DNA of 64,000 nucleotides from Scytonema hofmannii PCC 7110. GTDB taxonomy: Bacteria > Cyanobacteriota > Cyanobacteriia > Cyanobacteriales > Nostocaceae. A program made the position numbers and the translations under genes. The stretch lies in assembly GCF_000346485.2 (NCBI RefSeq), contig NZ_KQ976354.1, positions 5,936,824 to 6,000,823 on the forward strand, read 5' to 3'. Of the stretch, positions 26,153 to 35,061 are shown in pieces. A model generated the notes under the pieces. The model did no database searches and was not told the origin of the DNA. It saw only the letters and a program-made list of their open reading frames with translations. The number at the start of each line of letters is the position of its first letter. Position 1 is the stretch's first letter.

Positions 26153-26590
26153 TTAAGGTATTGTCCAATCTTCTATTTGTAAATTAGGAACTTTTGCAAA
26201 ATCTTTAGTATTACGTGTAACTAAAATACCTTTTATAGACAGAGTAATAGCAGCAATACGTAAGTCTCTCGTACCTATACGAATTCTCTGACGAACTAAT
26301 TCTTGATAAGAATTGTAAGCAGGCAAGTCAAAGTCAAGTATTTTGAGTTTGTTAAGATATTCGACACCATCTCTTAATCCCTTGTAAGCCAGTATCAGTT
26401 TTTCAGATTGGGAAGGTCGATCGTTATACTTATTAATTACATTCAGCCATCCTTTCATTTGTTCTTCCAATGTCACAACTGTTATAGCTGTATTTACAAA
26501 ATTAATTTGGTTGAGACGCCGTGTAACAGTTGGATGTTCTCTTTGAAAAAGTGATAAATGGTCAGTATCAAGCACCCGAACAACTGTCAC
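26153..26590 (-). CDS. PIN-domain ribonuclease toxin (VapC-like)
   Basis: A 145-residue PIN-domain protein, presumed Mg-dependent RNase toxin. Acidic residues in RVLDTDHLSLFQ (first Asp pair), TLEEQMKGW (Glu), GTRDLRIAAITL (Asp) and VTRNTKDFAKVP (Asp) match the PIN active site. The end ENLQIEDWT-like (NLQIEDWTIP) is typical of VapC. Its ATG overlaps the stop of the upstream antitoxin gene by four bases (26587-26590), a standard toxin-antitoxin arrangement. Full length. Confidence 0.85.
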   Translation of the reverse strand: MTVVRVLDTDHLSLFQREHPTVTRRLNQINFVNTAITVVTLEEQMKGWLNVINKYNDRPSQSEKLILAYKGLRDGVEYLNKLKILDFDLPAYNSYQELVRQRIRIGTRDLRIAAITLSIKGILVTRNTKDFAKVPNLQIEDWTIP

Positions 26591-26970
26591 TTTATCTCAT
26601 CCTCTGCATCGATTTGCTTATAGTACTCCTCGATTTCTACATCAAGTTTATGGTGTTCTGCTTCTATATCAGCCAAAACCTCATCAAAGAGTGGATTATC
26701 TTTGTACATTCCAGCCACATTGAACCAAGGATTATCATTTTTGGGTGAATCAATTTCTAAAGTAACAATTCTTGAATTTTGTAAACGTTTCTGCAAAAGC
26801 TGCTGTAGGTTCTCCAACGCTTCATTTTCAGTTTTACCAGAGCTTTTACAGTCGGATAAGCCTAGTACCACTGCACTAAATCTACCATCATGCTCACTTT
26901 CAACCAGTACACTATAGGTTAGCTTAGACGTATCTCTCTCAGAACTCGTTGAAGGACTAAAACCGATCAT
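26587..26970 (-). CDS. HicB-like antitoxin partner of the PIN toxin
   Basis: A 127-residue protein. Residues about 15-60 (LTYSVLVESEHDGRFSAVVL, GLSDCKSSGKTENEALENLQ) have the HicB-type partial RNase-H fold normally found in HicB antitoxins. The C-terminal half is acidic with PWFNVAGMYKDNPLFDEVLA, as in cyanobacterial antitoxins paired with PIN toxins. It precedes and overlaps the toxin gene, so it is co-translated and probably autoregulates the pair. A HicB-like antitoxin with a PIN partner rather than HicA is notable. Confidence 0.75.
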   Translation of the reverse strand: MIGFSPSTSSERDTSKLTYSVLVESEHDGRFSAVVLGLSDCKSSGKTENEALENLQQLLQKRLQNSRIVTLEIDSPKNDNPWFNVAGMYKDNPLFDEVLADIEAEHHKLDVEIEEYYKQIDAEDEIK

Positions 26971-27039
26971 ACTTTTTCCTTTTATTTATATACTCTAATT
27001 TTAACGCAAAAGCCGTCCTGAAATTTGAAACGTAACTGA

Positions 27040-27288
27040 GAGCATACAGTCACACCTCACAGATGTAAAGCTCTTCAAAGCAAACCTCACAGGTGCAAAG
27101 CTCATGACTGCCGATCTGTGAGATGCTAATCTCAGGATGCGATCGCTCAGACCTACCAGTGGAGTAGTAGAAGGAATCAATAATAAATTGAAGTTAATAA
27201 AGAGAAGTGGATTTGGATTTAAAAACTTTCGCAATTTTGAGATTAGAGCTTTACTAGCTTGGCATTATCCTATCAATTTAGCACGTTA
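27040..27288 (+). pseudogene. Pentapeptide-repeat relic joined to an ISL3-like transposase C-terminus
   Basis: About 27045-27140 (plus) encodes LTDVKLFKANLTGAKLMTAD, a stop, and DANLR: decayed pentapeptide repeats. About 27160-27288 encodes SGVVEGINNKLKLIKRSGFG, FKNFRNFEIRALLAWHYPIN and a stop, the conserved C-terminal block of ISL3-type transposases. Both are fragments. The following gap to 27568 holds a dispersed repeat (27414-27450, GCAAGCCGTACCCAACTTAT). Confidence 0.65.
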
Positions 27289-27568
27289 AGTACGCAAGAG
27301 CCGTTGTCGTTGTGGTAAACAACAACTCTACTACTATTGCCCTCTTCTTTTTTCAGGTTTTCTCACTTCACCTAGAACACCGATTCAGTAACAAGCGATC
27401 GCACTTACCTTATGATCGCTTAGCCGCAAGCCGTACCCAACTTATCGCCCCAAGAGGTGGTTGATAGCAAATTGTCTCGACCCCCTTCACCCAGCTATGT
27501 GATTTTCATTCTCTTCAACTCACTTTTGCTTTTGGATTCGTTCATACAACTATTACTTACCAACTTTT

Positions 27569-27820
27569 TTGACTGGGCTGACTGACTTACCTTACGATCG
27601 CCTGTTACTGAATCGGTGTTCTAGTACTACAACGAGACTTCTTACATTTCAGTGTGGAGTTAGTTTTATCGGGGGAGTCATAGGCTACCCCTTAGAGCAA
27701 TTACACGAGGAGGTAGCCTGTATCGCTTATCACTTCCATTGGTCTTTAGAAGACATTCTTAACTTAGAACACGATAACCGTCGCCATTGGGTAACAGAAA
27801 TAGCTAAAATCAAGCAGTAG
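27569..27820 (+). pseudogene. Relic of a small tail-associated protein (DUF6760-like)
   Basis: The open frame has 83 codons, but only the last 50 residues look conserved: GGVIGYPLEQLHEEVACIAY, HFHWSLEDILNLEHDNRRHW and VTEIAKIKQ. This resembles the short protein encoded beside tube and sheath genes in phage-tail-like injection systems. The first 33 residues are unrelated and include a dispersed TAGTACTACAACGAGAC repeat (about 27622-27638), so the natural start has been lost. It is on the strand opposite to the baseplate relic, implying rearrangement. Confidence 0.55.
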
Positions 27821-28019
27821 AAAACATGAAAGGAGCTTTTTGTACATACGAACTGGGCATTGTTACTTTACCAGCTGCCTAAGATACCTACTAAGGTGTG
27901 ACACCAATTGTCATTTTTTTTCCCAAACTACTAAAAAAATGTAAACAATTTTGAAGAATAAACTCGGTATGCTGTAAACTAGCTAACCTAATGCCATACT
28001 GCTGCACTAAGTTCTCTTT

Positions 28020-29201
28020 ATGTCAGAGCATCTCTCTCTCCCAACTATTAAACCCAACATTTCTCATTTTTCCTCCGGTCCTTGTGCAAAACGCCCTGGT
28101 TGGTCGGTGGAAAAACTAGCCAATGCTTGTGTGGGTCGTTCTCACCGTTCTACAGATGGTAAAGCCAAGTTAGCAGAAGTGATTGAACGCTCCAAGAAAA
28201 TTCTTGGTGTTCCCTCAGACTATCGTTTGGGTATTGTTCCTGCTTCCGATACAGGCGCAGTGGAAATGGCAATGTGGTCGTTGCTAGGAAAACTTCCCCT
28301 AGATATATTGGCATGGGAAAGTTTTGGTCAGGAATGGGTGAAAGATGTGGTAGATGAGCTAAAGTTGCCTGATGCTCGCATCATGAAGGCACCTTATGGT
28401 AGTTTACCCGATTTACACCAAGTTGATTTTAGTCATGATGTTGTGTTTTTGTGGAACGGAACAACATCTGGTGTGAGGTCACCTAATGGTGATTGGATAC
28501 AAGACGATCGCCAAGGTCTGACTATTTGTGATGCGACTTCTGCGGTATTTGCAATGGATATCCCTTGGGAAAAGCTGGATGTCGTGACCTATTCTTGGCA
28601 AAAGGTCTTGGGTGGAGAAGCACAGCACGGAGTGATTGTGCTGTCACCACGCGCAGTCGAACGTTTGGAAAGCTATGACCCAGGTAGACCCATACCAAAG
28701 ATTTTCCGTCTCACTCAAAAAGGCAAGTTGATTGAAGGTGTATTTAAAGGAGACACTATCAATACGCCATCAATGCTGTGCGTGGAAGATGCACTTGATG
28801 GTTTAATCTGGGCAGAAAGTATTGGTGGGCTTCCAGGTCTGATTCGCCGCAGTGAAGCCAATCTAGCAGCGATCGCCCGTTGGGTTGAGAAAAGCACTTG
28901 GGCTGCATTCCTAGCAGAGAATCCTGAAACTCGCTCCTGTACTTCTATTTGCCTGCAAATTAAGGATTCTTGGTTTGCAACTTTAAGCTCAGAGAAGCAA
29001 GCAGAATTTGCCAAAAAACTGGCTAAAGTTCTGGAACAAAAAGAGGTTGCTTACGATATTGCATCCTATCGTTCTGCTCCTCCAGGAATCAGAATTTGGG
29101 GCGGTGCAACGGTAGAAACTTCGGATATCGAAGCCTTGTTACCTTGGTTGGATTGGGCTTTTGCTACGGTTAAAGCTGATTTCGAGAAAGCAGGAGCATA
29201 A
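28020..29201 (+). CDS. serC: Phosphoserine aminotransferase
   Basis: A 393-residue PLP enzyme of serine biosynthesis that transaminates 3-phosphohydroxypyruvate with glutamate. Motifs: N-terminal [23 protein letters not shown] near residue 42, [45 protein letters not shown], and the Schiff-base Lys in [16 protein letters not shown]. The sequence belongs to the larger (Methanosarcina/cyanobacterial) SerC type. ATG at 28020 follows a 200-base gap. Housekeeping, cytoplasmic and monocistronic. Confidence 0.93.
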   Translation: MSEHLSLPTIKPNISHFSSGPCAKRPGWSVEKLANACVGRSHRSTDGKAKLAEVIERSKKILGVPSDYRLGIVPASDTGAVEMAMWSLLGKLPLDILAWESFGQEWVKDVVDELKLPDARIMKAPYGSLPDLHQVDFSHDVVFLWNGTTSGVRSPNGDWIQDDRQGLTICDATSAVFAMDIPWEKLDVVTYSWQKVLGGEAQHGVIVLSPRAVERLESYDPGRPIPKIFRLTQKGKLIEGVFKGDTINTPSMLCVEDALDGLIWAESIGGLPGLIRRSEANLAAIARWVEKSTWAAFLAENPETRSCTSICLQIKDSWFATLSSEKQAEFAKKLAKVLEQKEVAYDIASYRSAPPGIRIWGGATVETSDIEALLPWLDWAFATVKADFEKAGA

Positions 29202-29427
29202 GCGATCGGCTCCATCGCAAAGCAACACTACCTGAAAAAAGAATGCGACAGATAGTTGTGTGAAATGAAGTTTAGGCTTATTCAATCCAAAATCCACGCA
29301 TCTAAAATTCAAAATGCTATAAGGCTTGGTTGTATCCTCTGCAAACGTGCAGGGGAGTCATTTTGATGGCTACGCACGTCGTGCTTTAGGCTTCACTGTG
29401 AACTTTTCTAACAATTGGAGAATTTGT

Positions 29428-30618
29428 ATGCATTCTACCGAAAAAAGAACCAAGCTGTTGCAAATATTTTCCTCCACTCAACGTGCTGGTGTTGAGGAAT
29501 ATGCTTTAACGATTGCATCAGCAGCAGTAAAAGAGGGTTGGGATGTTTCTGTGGCGTTTCCAAAAAGAGAAATGACCGCATCCCTAGTTCAAAATTTTCA
29601 GGAAAAGGGTGTAAGCTATCATCCCTTAGAGATAGCAGAGACAGATACCTCAACACTCAAGACAATAAGAACATACTTACCTTCCCTAATGCGTACAGTT
29701 CGTTTACTTCTGATAACGAAACCAGATGTGGTACATATAAGTCTTCCCTGGCCCGAAAACTGCTTAGGTAGCATAGTTGCATGTGGGCTATTAAAAATAC
29801 CAACAGCAGTTGTGTTTCAGTTATGCCCTTTTCTGGTTCCAATGAATCAGAATCGTTTAAAAATCTATGATTGGGCAAGAGCTAGGAATCAGCAATGGAT
29901 TGCTGTTTCAGAAAATAACCGAAGTATTATTTGTAAATTATTTCAGATGCCAAGCCATGAAGTTATTTGTATTTACAATGGTGCGAAAGTGACACCGACT
30001 GTCAATCAAGATAGTAATGAAGATATTGCCCTATTACGCCGTCAAGTGCGTCAAGAACTTCAAGTGCCTGAAAATAGTCAAATTGCACTAACAGTTGCTC
30101 GTCTAAATGCTCAGAAAGGACATGAAGACCTAATTCCAACCATTCCTGACTTGACTAAAGATTTCCCCGATTTGAGGTTTGTATGGATTGGAGACGGTCA
30201 ACTAAGAGAACAATTACTCAATAAGGTTCGGGAGTATTGTGTAGAAGATAAAGTTTTCTTTCTTGGTTATAGAAGCAGAACTGAGGTTATAAAATTCCTC
30301 AAATCTGCTAATATTTTTGTTTTTCCTACCCGCTATGAAGGCCAGCCATTTGCACTTTGTGAAGCAATGGCATATGGGTTACCAATTGTTACCACCGATG
30401 CTAGTGGAATTCCTGAGATAGTTCAGGATAAAATGCACGGCTTACTATGCCGTAAAGAAGATAGTCGTGGATTGTTAGAAGCTATAAGTTGGGCACTTAG
30501 ACATCCTACAGATATGCAGGAGATGGCTCACAAAGCGCAACAACGAATTCAGGAGTTTTCTGAAGAAAGAATGGTCACAGAGACTTTAAATATACTACAC
30601 AAATTGTGTCAGTTCTAA
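29428..30618 (+). CDS. Glycosyltransferase family 4 (GT-B fold)
   Basis: A 396-residue protein with N-terminal acceptor domain (LLQIFSSTQRAGVEEYALTI) and C-terminal donor domain with GT4 motifs: ALTVARLNAQKGHEDLIPTI, RFVWIGDGQLREQLL, VFFLGYRSRTEVIKFLKSAN, and the E-x7-E element FPTRYEGQPFALCEAMAYGLP. I chose ATG at 29428 because GGAG lies about 8 bases upstream; the longer frame from 29326 adds an unlike N-terminus. It probably makes an envelope polysaccharide or glycolipid. No other sugar-polymer genes are adjacent. The short region before it contains a repeat (about 29240-29310) also seen at 11146-11227 and 12288-12313. Confidence 0.88.
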   Translation: MHSTEKRTKLLQIFSSTQRAGVEEYALTIASAAVKEGWDVSVAFPKREMTASLVQNFQEKGVSYHPLEIAETDTSTLKTIRTYLPSLMRTVRLLLITKPDVVHISLPWPENCLGSIVACGLLKIPTAVVFQLCPFLVPMNQNRLKIYDWARARNQQWIAVSENNRSIICKLFQMPSHEVICIYNGAKVTPTVNQDSNEDIALLRRQVRQELQVPENSQIALTVARLNAQKGHEDLIPTIPDLTKDFPDLRFVWIGDGQLREQLLNKVREYCVEDKVFFLGYRSRTEVIKFLKSANIFVFPTRYEGQPFALCEAMAYGLPIVTTDASGIPEIVQDKMHGLLCRKEDSRGLLEAISWALRHPTDMQEMAHKAQQRIQEFSEERMVTETLNILHKLCQF

Positions 30619-30637
30619 GGGAACTTAATACAAATTA

Positions 30638-30860
30638 ATGTTTGATATTCCGGCAGTCCTAAAGCGTTCAGCTATCCGTAAAGCAATGGGTGCTTGGTCT
30701 TCATGGAACACTAGTGATCAGAAATGGCTCACTACTGGCGTTTAGACTAAGACAGGCGATCGCGAGGAGCGAAAATTTAAATGTACGAAAAGCAGGGACG
30801 AGTGTACAGGTATAAAAAAATGATAGTCTACGGTTGATACAGAGGGATGGGAAGCATTTG
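30638..30860 (+). pseudogene. TnpB-related transposase accessory gene, N-side relic
   Basis: About 30638-30745 reads MFDIPAVLKRSAIRKAMGAW, SSWNTSDQKW, like the early part of IS200/IS605-type TnpB-related proteins. About 30781-30833 (MYEKQGRVYRYKKMIV) may be a later piece. Stops and shifts break it. A C-side piece lies at 31828-32079, beyond the SDR gene. The stretch 30860-31103 has no gene I can support. Confidence 0.5.
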
Positions 30861-31103
30861 TCTCTAAAGAACTTGAACACAGGACTGATGTGCTATTCAC
30901 TACATTCTCTGAAAAAGCAATTTTGTACCAAAATTAGCAAGAACATGGAATATCGCGACTATTAAATCTTCTACTGTAAAGTTCAGCAGTTAAAATAATG
31001 AATGCCGCGCCAAAGATGATTTCTAACGCTTCAAAGTGAACGGTGGTGTAACGAAAGCCCTCTAATTCACTGAACTTGTCCTCTCTATATACCAGGAGAA
31101 ATT

Positions 31104-31769
31104 ATGAAACCACTTTGCATCATTGTTGGATTTGGAGCCGGAGTAGGGATGGGTATTGCTGACGCATTCGGCAAAGCTGGTTTTCAGCTAGGGCTAATTG
31201 CTCGCAATCCCTCTAAATACACCGATGCACTCCAGTCATTAACCGATATAGGCATTGAAGTGTCTATTGCAGCCGCCGATGTGAGCAATGAGTCATCGTT
31301 GACTGATGCGATCGCCAAGCTCCAACAAGAGCATGGCCTAGCAGAAGTCCTCGTTTACAATGTGGTGTCTCCGACTTTTGGTAAACCGACCACATTAACT
31401 ACGACCCAACTTGCCCAAGATTTTAGTGTGAATGTTGTCGGGGCACTGGTGGCCGTGAAAGCCGTTTTACCAGCGATGCGATCTAAAGGGCAAGGAAGCC
31501 TGCTTTTTACAGGGGGTGGCTGGGCGCATTATCCTTGGGACGAAGCATCATCCATTAGTATTGGCAAGGCAGGATTGCGAAGCCTTGCCCTCACGCTTGC
31601 TCAGGAATTAGCTGACACAGGTATTCGGGTTGGCATGGTCAGTATTATGGGTCAAGTTGCTCCGGACACTCCTTTCGATCCCAATAAAATTGGAGAAGCG
31701 TTTTTGGAACTATATCGTCAGCCGACAGATAAATTTCAGTCAGAAATGTTGTTTCAAGGGGCAAGCTAA
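31104..31769 (+). CDS. Short-chain dehydrogenase/reductase-like protein lacking the catalytic Tyr
   Basis: A 221-residue Rossmann-fold SDR with nucleotide motif GFGAGVGMGIADAFG (about 9-23) and VYNVVSPTFGKP in place of NNAG. At the active-site region the usual YxxxK reads ISIGK (SSISIGKAGLRSLALTLAQE), so the catalytic tyrosine is absent though the lysine remains. Related cyanobacterial SDRs also show this. It may be a non-classical reductase. AGGAG lies before the ATG. It sits between two pieces of a TnpB-related relic. Confidence 0.85.
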   Translation: MKPLCIIVGFGAGVGMGIADAFGKAGFQLGLIARNPSKYTDALQSLTDIGIEVSIAAADVSNESSLTDAIAKLQQEHGLAEVLVYNVVSPTFGKPTTLTTTQLAQDFSVNVVGALVAVKAVLPAMRSKGQGSLLFTGGGWAHYPWDEASSISIGKAGLRSLALTLAQELADTGIRVGMVSIMGQVAPDTPFDPNKIGEAFLELYRQPTDKFQSEMLFQGAS

Positions 31770-31827
31770 CAACCGAATGGCACTAAGAAAACTCTAAAAC
31801 CGTGTGACATGGAGACTTTAAGACGCA

Positions 31828-32079
31828 GTGACACGGAGAGTTGTCGAAACCTCTTTGACAAACGGTGCATTAGGTATTGATTTTAATCCAACTTCAATCG
31901 ATTGGACATTGATAGATCGTCATGGAAACCTGAAAAAACATGGGTCAATCAAGATAAATGTCCAAGATAAACGCTCTCACCAAACTCAGGATATTATCGG
32001 TAAAACTGTTGCTCAATTGGTCAGGCTCGCCGAGCCATTTCAAGTACCAATTGTTATAGAAGACTTAGATTTTTGCTAA
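31828..32079 (+). pseudogene. TnpB-related transposase accessory gene, C-side relic
   Basis: The frame encodes GALGIDFNPTSIDWTLIDRH (first RuvC-like Asp), KINVQDKRSHQTQDIIGKTV and PIVIEDLDF (RuvC-like Glu), then stops. Intact proteins continue with KK and a third catalytic segment, so it is truncated. There is no real start: the codon at 31828 lies in repeat DNA. It matches the relic at 30638 and brackets the SDR gene. Confidence 0.7.
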
Positions 32080-32154
32080 ATTTAAGCTCAATGAACCTGC
32101 AACATGAGACGCATACAAGCGGACTCAATACCTAAATGGCAGACGTATGGAGAC

Positions 32155-32919
32155 TTAATTTACGGAGCTGGACAAGATGAATTCGAGACCTGTTGGATGT
32201 AAACAAGCCCCAAGAAAGTTGGCTTTGCTAAAGTTCACTCTTCTTTCATTCAAATAACTCAGGTCATAGATTCCTAATTTTTCAAAATCAGGTGAACCGA
32301 CCAATTTTGCATGACTGAGGTTTGCGTGTGTAAGATTGGCATTGCTGAAATCGGCTCCTCTCAAATCAGCATAGCTGAGGTCGGCTCCAAAAAGATTGGC
32401 TCCCTTCAAATCGGCGGCACAAAGATCCGCCCCAGAGAGATTAGCTCCATGAAGGTTTGCGTCGTTAAGATCTGCAAAGCGCAAACTGGCGTGATGGAGA
32501 TTTGCATGACTGAGGTTGACTCCACTTAAACTCCCTCGAAACAAAAGACCGCAATCAATAACACATACCCCAAAGTCTGCTCTTGCGAGGTTTGCTCCAC
32601 TCAAATTAGCTCCACTAAACTCCACTGACGCCAAAAACAGCCCATCACTAAGGTTAGCATGGCTCAGATTGGCTCCACTTAAGTCTGCAATGCTAAAATC
32701 AACACCACTTAAGTCTGCGTTGTTAAAATTCGCGTTTCGCAGTTCGGCTTCGTAAATTTTGACTCCTTTAAGATTTGCATGACTGAAGTTTATACCATCT
32801 AAGATAGTCGAAAATTCAATATTACTTAAGTCTGGTTTAATTTCAGGATTTTTTTCCCTCCATTCATTCCAAGCTTGGACACCGGACGAAATCAAAGCCA
32901 ACAATTTATGACTTACCAT
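32155..32919 (-). CDS. Pentapeptide-repeat protein
   Basis: A 254-residue protein. The N-terminus MVSHKLLALISSGVQAWNEW and EKNPEIKPDLSNIEFS is a common cyanobacterial leader for this class. From about residue 40 to 225 runs a near-continuous A(D/N)LxX pentapeptide pattern (ANLSHANLSDGLF, ADLCAADLKGANLFGADLSY), predicted to fold as a right-handed quadrilateral beta-helix. No signal peptide. The specific role is unknown. It appears intact, unlike the pentapeptide relic at 27040. Confidence 0.9.
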   Translation of the reverse strand: MVSHKLLALISSGVQAWNEWREKNPEIKPDLSNIEFSTILDGINFSHANLKGVKIYEAELRNANFNNADLSGVDFSIADLSGANLSHANLSDGLFLASVEFSGANLSGANLARADFGVCVIDCGLLFRGSLSGVNLSHANLHHASLRFADLNDANLHGANLSGADLCAADLKGANLFGADLSYADLRGADFSNANLTHANLSHAKLVGSPDFEKLGIYDLSYLNERRVNFSKANFLGACLHPTGLEFILSSSVN

Positions 32920-33059
32920 TACAAGTTTACGTTAAGCTTCTTTAAAGATGAAATCTGAAAAATTTACTCCTTTTTGGTAGAAGGCAAAACAAATCCCTGT
33001 TTATCGTTAATTAGCTTTAATTCCTGCTGCTTTCATTTCGAGATCAAAAGCTCAGCAGT

Positions 33060-33380
33060 TTAGTTTTGTTTTTCTGTTTGTTTCTGCACAACCAGTTGCA
33101 CTGCTAACGCCAACAATCCTATTGTTACCATGCCAAAGACTCCACTCCCTAAAGCAGTTACACCTATAACCAAAGTCCGGACAGCAGAAGCAATATTGGC
33201 CGCTAATTGGCTGTTTGATGCAATGGGTTTATTGGCATAGGTTGTAGCTATGGCAACCATTAGAGAGTACAATCCATAGGTTAATACCCCTGAAATCAAG
33301 GCTCCTATTATGCAGCGTAAAGGTGTTGCCGATACTTGCGCTTGAGAGTCTGTTTGTTGCGCGATCTTTTGGTCTGCCAT
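33060..33380 (-). CDS. DUF3082 membrane protein
   Basis: A 106-residue protein with two to three membrane helices (CIIGALISGVLTYGLYSLMV and ALGSGVFGMVTIGLLALAVQ), a cyanobacteria/plant-type DUF3082 family usually encoded next to ispE. It follows ispE after 38 bases on the same strand, so it is probably co-transcribed. Function unknown. Confidence 0.88.
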   Translation of the reverse strand: MADQKIAQQTDSQAQVSATPLRCIIGALISGVLTYGLYSLMVAIATTYANKPIASNSQLAANIASAVRTLVIGVTALGSGVFGMVTIGLLALAVQLVVQKQTEKQN

Positions 33381-33418
33381 AATCAGTTATTGGTTATTAG
33401 TTATCAGTTTAGCCGTAG

Positions 33419-34369
33419 TTAACGATTTACTGTTAACTGTACTCCATGTGTAATGGTTTGAGTAACGAATAATTCTAAATCCTTGTCAGGAATAGTTTCT
33501 CTAACACGAGTTTTCACTTGTTCCGCCTGCTGTTGAGATTCACAAATCCCAAACACGGTTGGACCAGAACCAGACATCATTGTTCCTAAAACCCCAGCAG
33601 CTGCAAATGTTTCTCGTAGTTGCAAGACTTGCGGATACTCTGGCAACACTACACGCTCTAAATCGTTGTGCAGCTTTTCGGCAATTTCTTTTGGATCTCT
33701 ATTTACTATAGCTTTTACCATCGATCCGGAATGAACTGCCGCCGCACGGGCTGCCAAGCTTTCTGTATCTCTGAGATAAGTTTCCCCAAATTGCTGTCGA
33801 TAGGTTTTGTATGCCCAAGCGGTAGAAACTTCTAGGCTGCGGTATTTCCCCAATACTATATATATGTTATCTAAAGCATTCAGTGGCGAAAGTTGCTCGC
33901 CTCTGCCTGTTGCGATCGCAGTCCCTCCCCCCACACAAAATGGTATATCCGAACCTAGTAGAGATCCAAGTTGCTCTAATTCTGTGAGAGTCAGACCTAA
34001 GTTCCACAGTAAATCTATTCCTACCAATACAGCTGCTGCATTTGCCGAACCTCCTGCTAACCCTGCGGCTATAGGGATCCGCTTTTGAATGTTAATGTCT
34101 ACACCACCATATTTTGCGTAGGCTACTGGAAATTTTACTGTCATTAATTCAGCAGCACGGTATGCTAAATTACCTCTGTCCGTTGGTAATTCTGGATAGT
34201 TACAGCGAAGGCGGATGGCATCAATACTGCCTGCTTGTAAATGAATTTCATCTGCAAGGTCAATACTCTGGAGTATCATAACTAACTCGTGATACCCATC
34301 AGAGCGATCGCCAATAATTTCTAGATATAAGTTGATTTTGGCAGGGGCTATTAAGGTGTAACTACGCAT
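33419..34369 (-). CDS. ispE: 4-(cytidine-5'-diphospho)-2-C-methyl-D-erythritol kinase
   Basis: A 316-residue GHMP kinase of the MEP isoprenoid pathway that phosphorylates the 2-hydroxyl of CDP-methylerythritol. Motifs: SYTLIAPAKINLYLEIIGDR with SDGYHELVMILQSIDLAD, the ATP-binding Gly/Ser loop KRIPIAAGLAGGSANAAAVL, and the C-terminal GVLGTMMSGSGPTVFGI. Full length with ATG at 34369. It heads a pair with DUF3082 and feeds carotenoid, chlorophyll and quinone synthesis. Confidence 0.95.
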   Translation of the reverse strand: MRSYTLIAPAKINLYLEIIGDRSDGYHELVMILQSIDLADEIHLQAGSIDAIRLRCNYPELPTDRGNLAYRAAELMTVKFPVAYAKYGGVDINIQKRIPIAAGLAGGSANAAAVLVGIDLLWNLGLTLTELEQLGSLLGSDIPFCVGGGTAIATGRGEQLSPLNALDNIYIVLGKYRSLEVSTAWAYKTYRQQFGETYLRDTESLAARAAAVHSGSMVKAIVNRDPKEIAEKLHNDLERVVLPEYPQVLQLRETFAAAGVLGTMMSGSGPTVFGICESQQQAEQVKTRVRETIPDKDLELFVTQTITHGVQLTVNR

Positions 34370-34542
34370 ACGTAAAGTTAAGAGCTAGGAGTTAGGAGTT
34401 GATCTTCAGCGCTAGATAAATAACAAACTCATTATGTCAGGCATTTACGTTTTTAGACCAAATGTAAATTATTTCTTGACACGACCGCTTCTTTAGTTCT
34501 AATATTACAACTACCTTAAAAAAGGAAAATTTTATCTTTCTG

Positions 34543-34851
34543 TTGCTAGCTGCGTACCGCACTCCTGATTTACAAAATAAAGTATTAGCAAGTTGTTATC
34601 TTGAAAAATTAATGACTCCTTACTTTTTCAAGCTAGTCCAAGAAAACGAGAACCTTTATCAAGCAGAACTGCTTAGGTATGGTGTGGAACAGAAGTTAGC
34701 ATCTGAAGCGGCTAAGATTCTGGCGTCTGAAAAACCAGATGAACTCCTTAGTTCAGAAGAGTTGAGCGCGATTGTAGAAGCTTGTGAACAGTGGTCAACT
34801 CAATATTTGTACCGTAATGGGGGTCTACGAGAGAATCTGCATTTTCAATGA
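34543..34851 (+). CDS. Hypothetical small helical protein
   Basis: A 102-residue protein not recognised. It is mostly helical and charged (YFFKLVQENENLYQAELLRY, KLASEAAKILASEKPDELLS), without a signal or membrane segment. The start is uncertain: TTG at 34543 (MLAAYRTPDL) with AAAGGA too far upstream, or ATG at 34612. It lies divergent from ispE and ahead of the serine hydrolase gene. Confidence 0.6.
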   Translation: MLAAYRTPDLQNKVLASCYLEKLMTPYFFKLVQENENLYQAELLRYGVEQKLASEAAKILASEKPDELLSSEELSAIVEACEQWSTQYLYRNGGLRENLHFQ

Positions 34852-35061
34852 ATTGTAAAGAAAAATAAATTCTAAATCACTATACTTTTGTCTCACGCAA
34901 AGGCGCAAAAGCAAAATTGTTGCAGAGAAGAATACATTAAAAATCTTTGAAGTGTAAAGGTTTCAAGAAAATTTTTCCCGATCTTGACAATTGCACTAAT
35001 TTATGAATAAGATGCAAAAAAATTTGAGTAGCGATTACAGATAAAACCTCCTAGCACACGA

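Noticed and set aside
27001-27234. 77-residue minus-strand ORF
   Set aside because: It is a shadow of the plus-strand pentapeptide and transposase relics.
32311-32755. Two plus-strand ORFs with regular Ile/Ser or Lys/Leu periodicity
   Set aside because: Antisense of the pentapeptide-repeat gene; the periodicity comes from its 15-base repeats.
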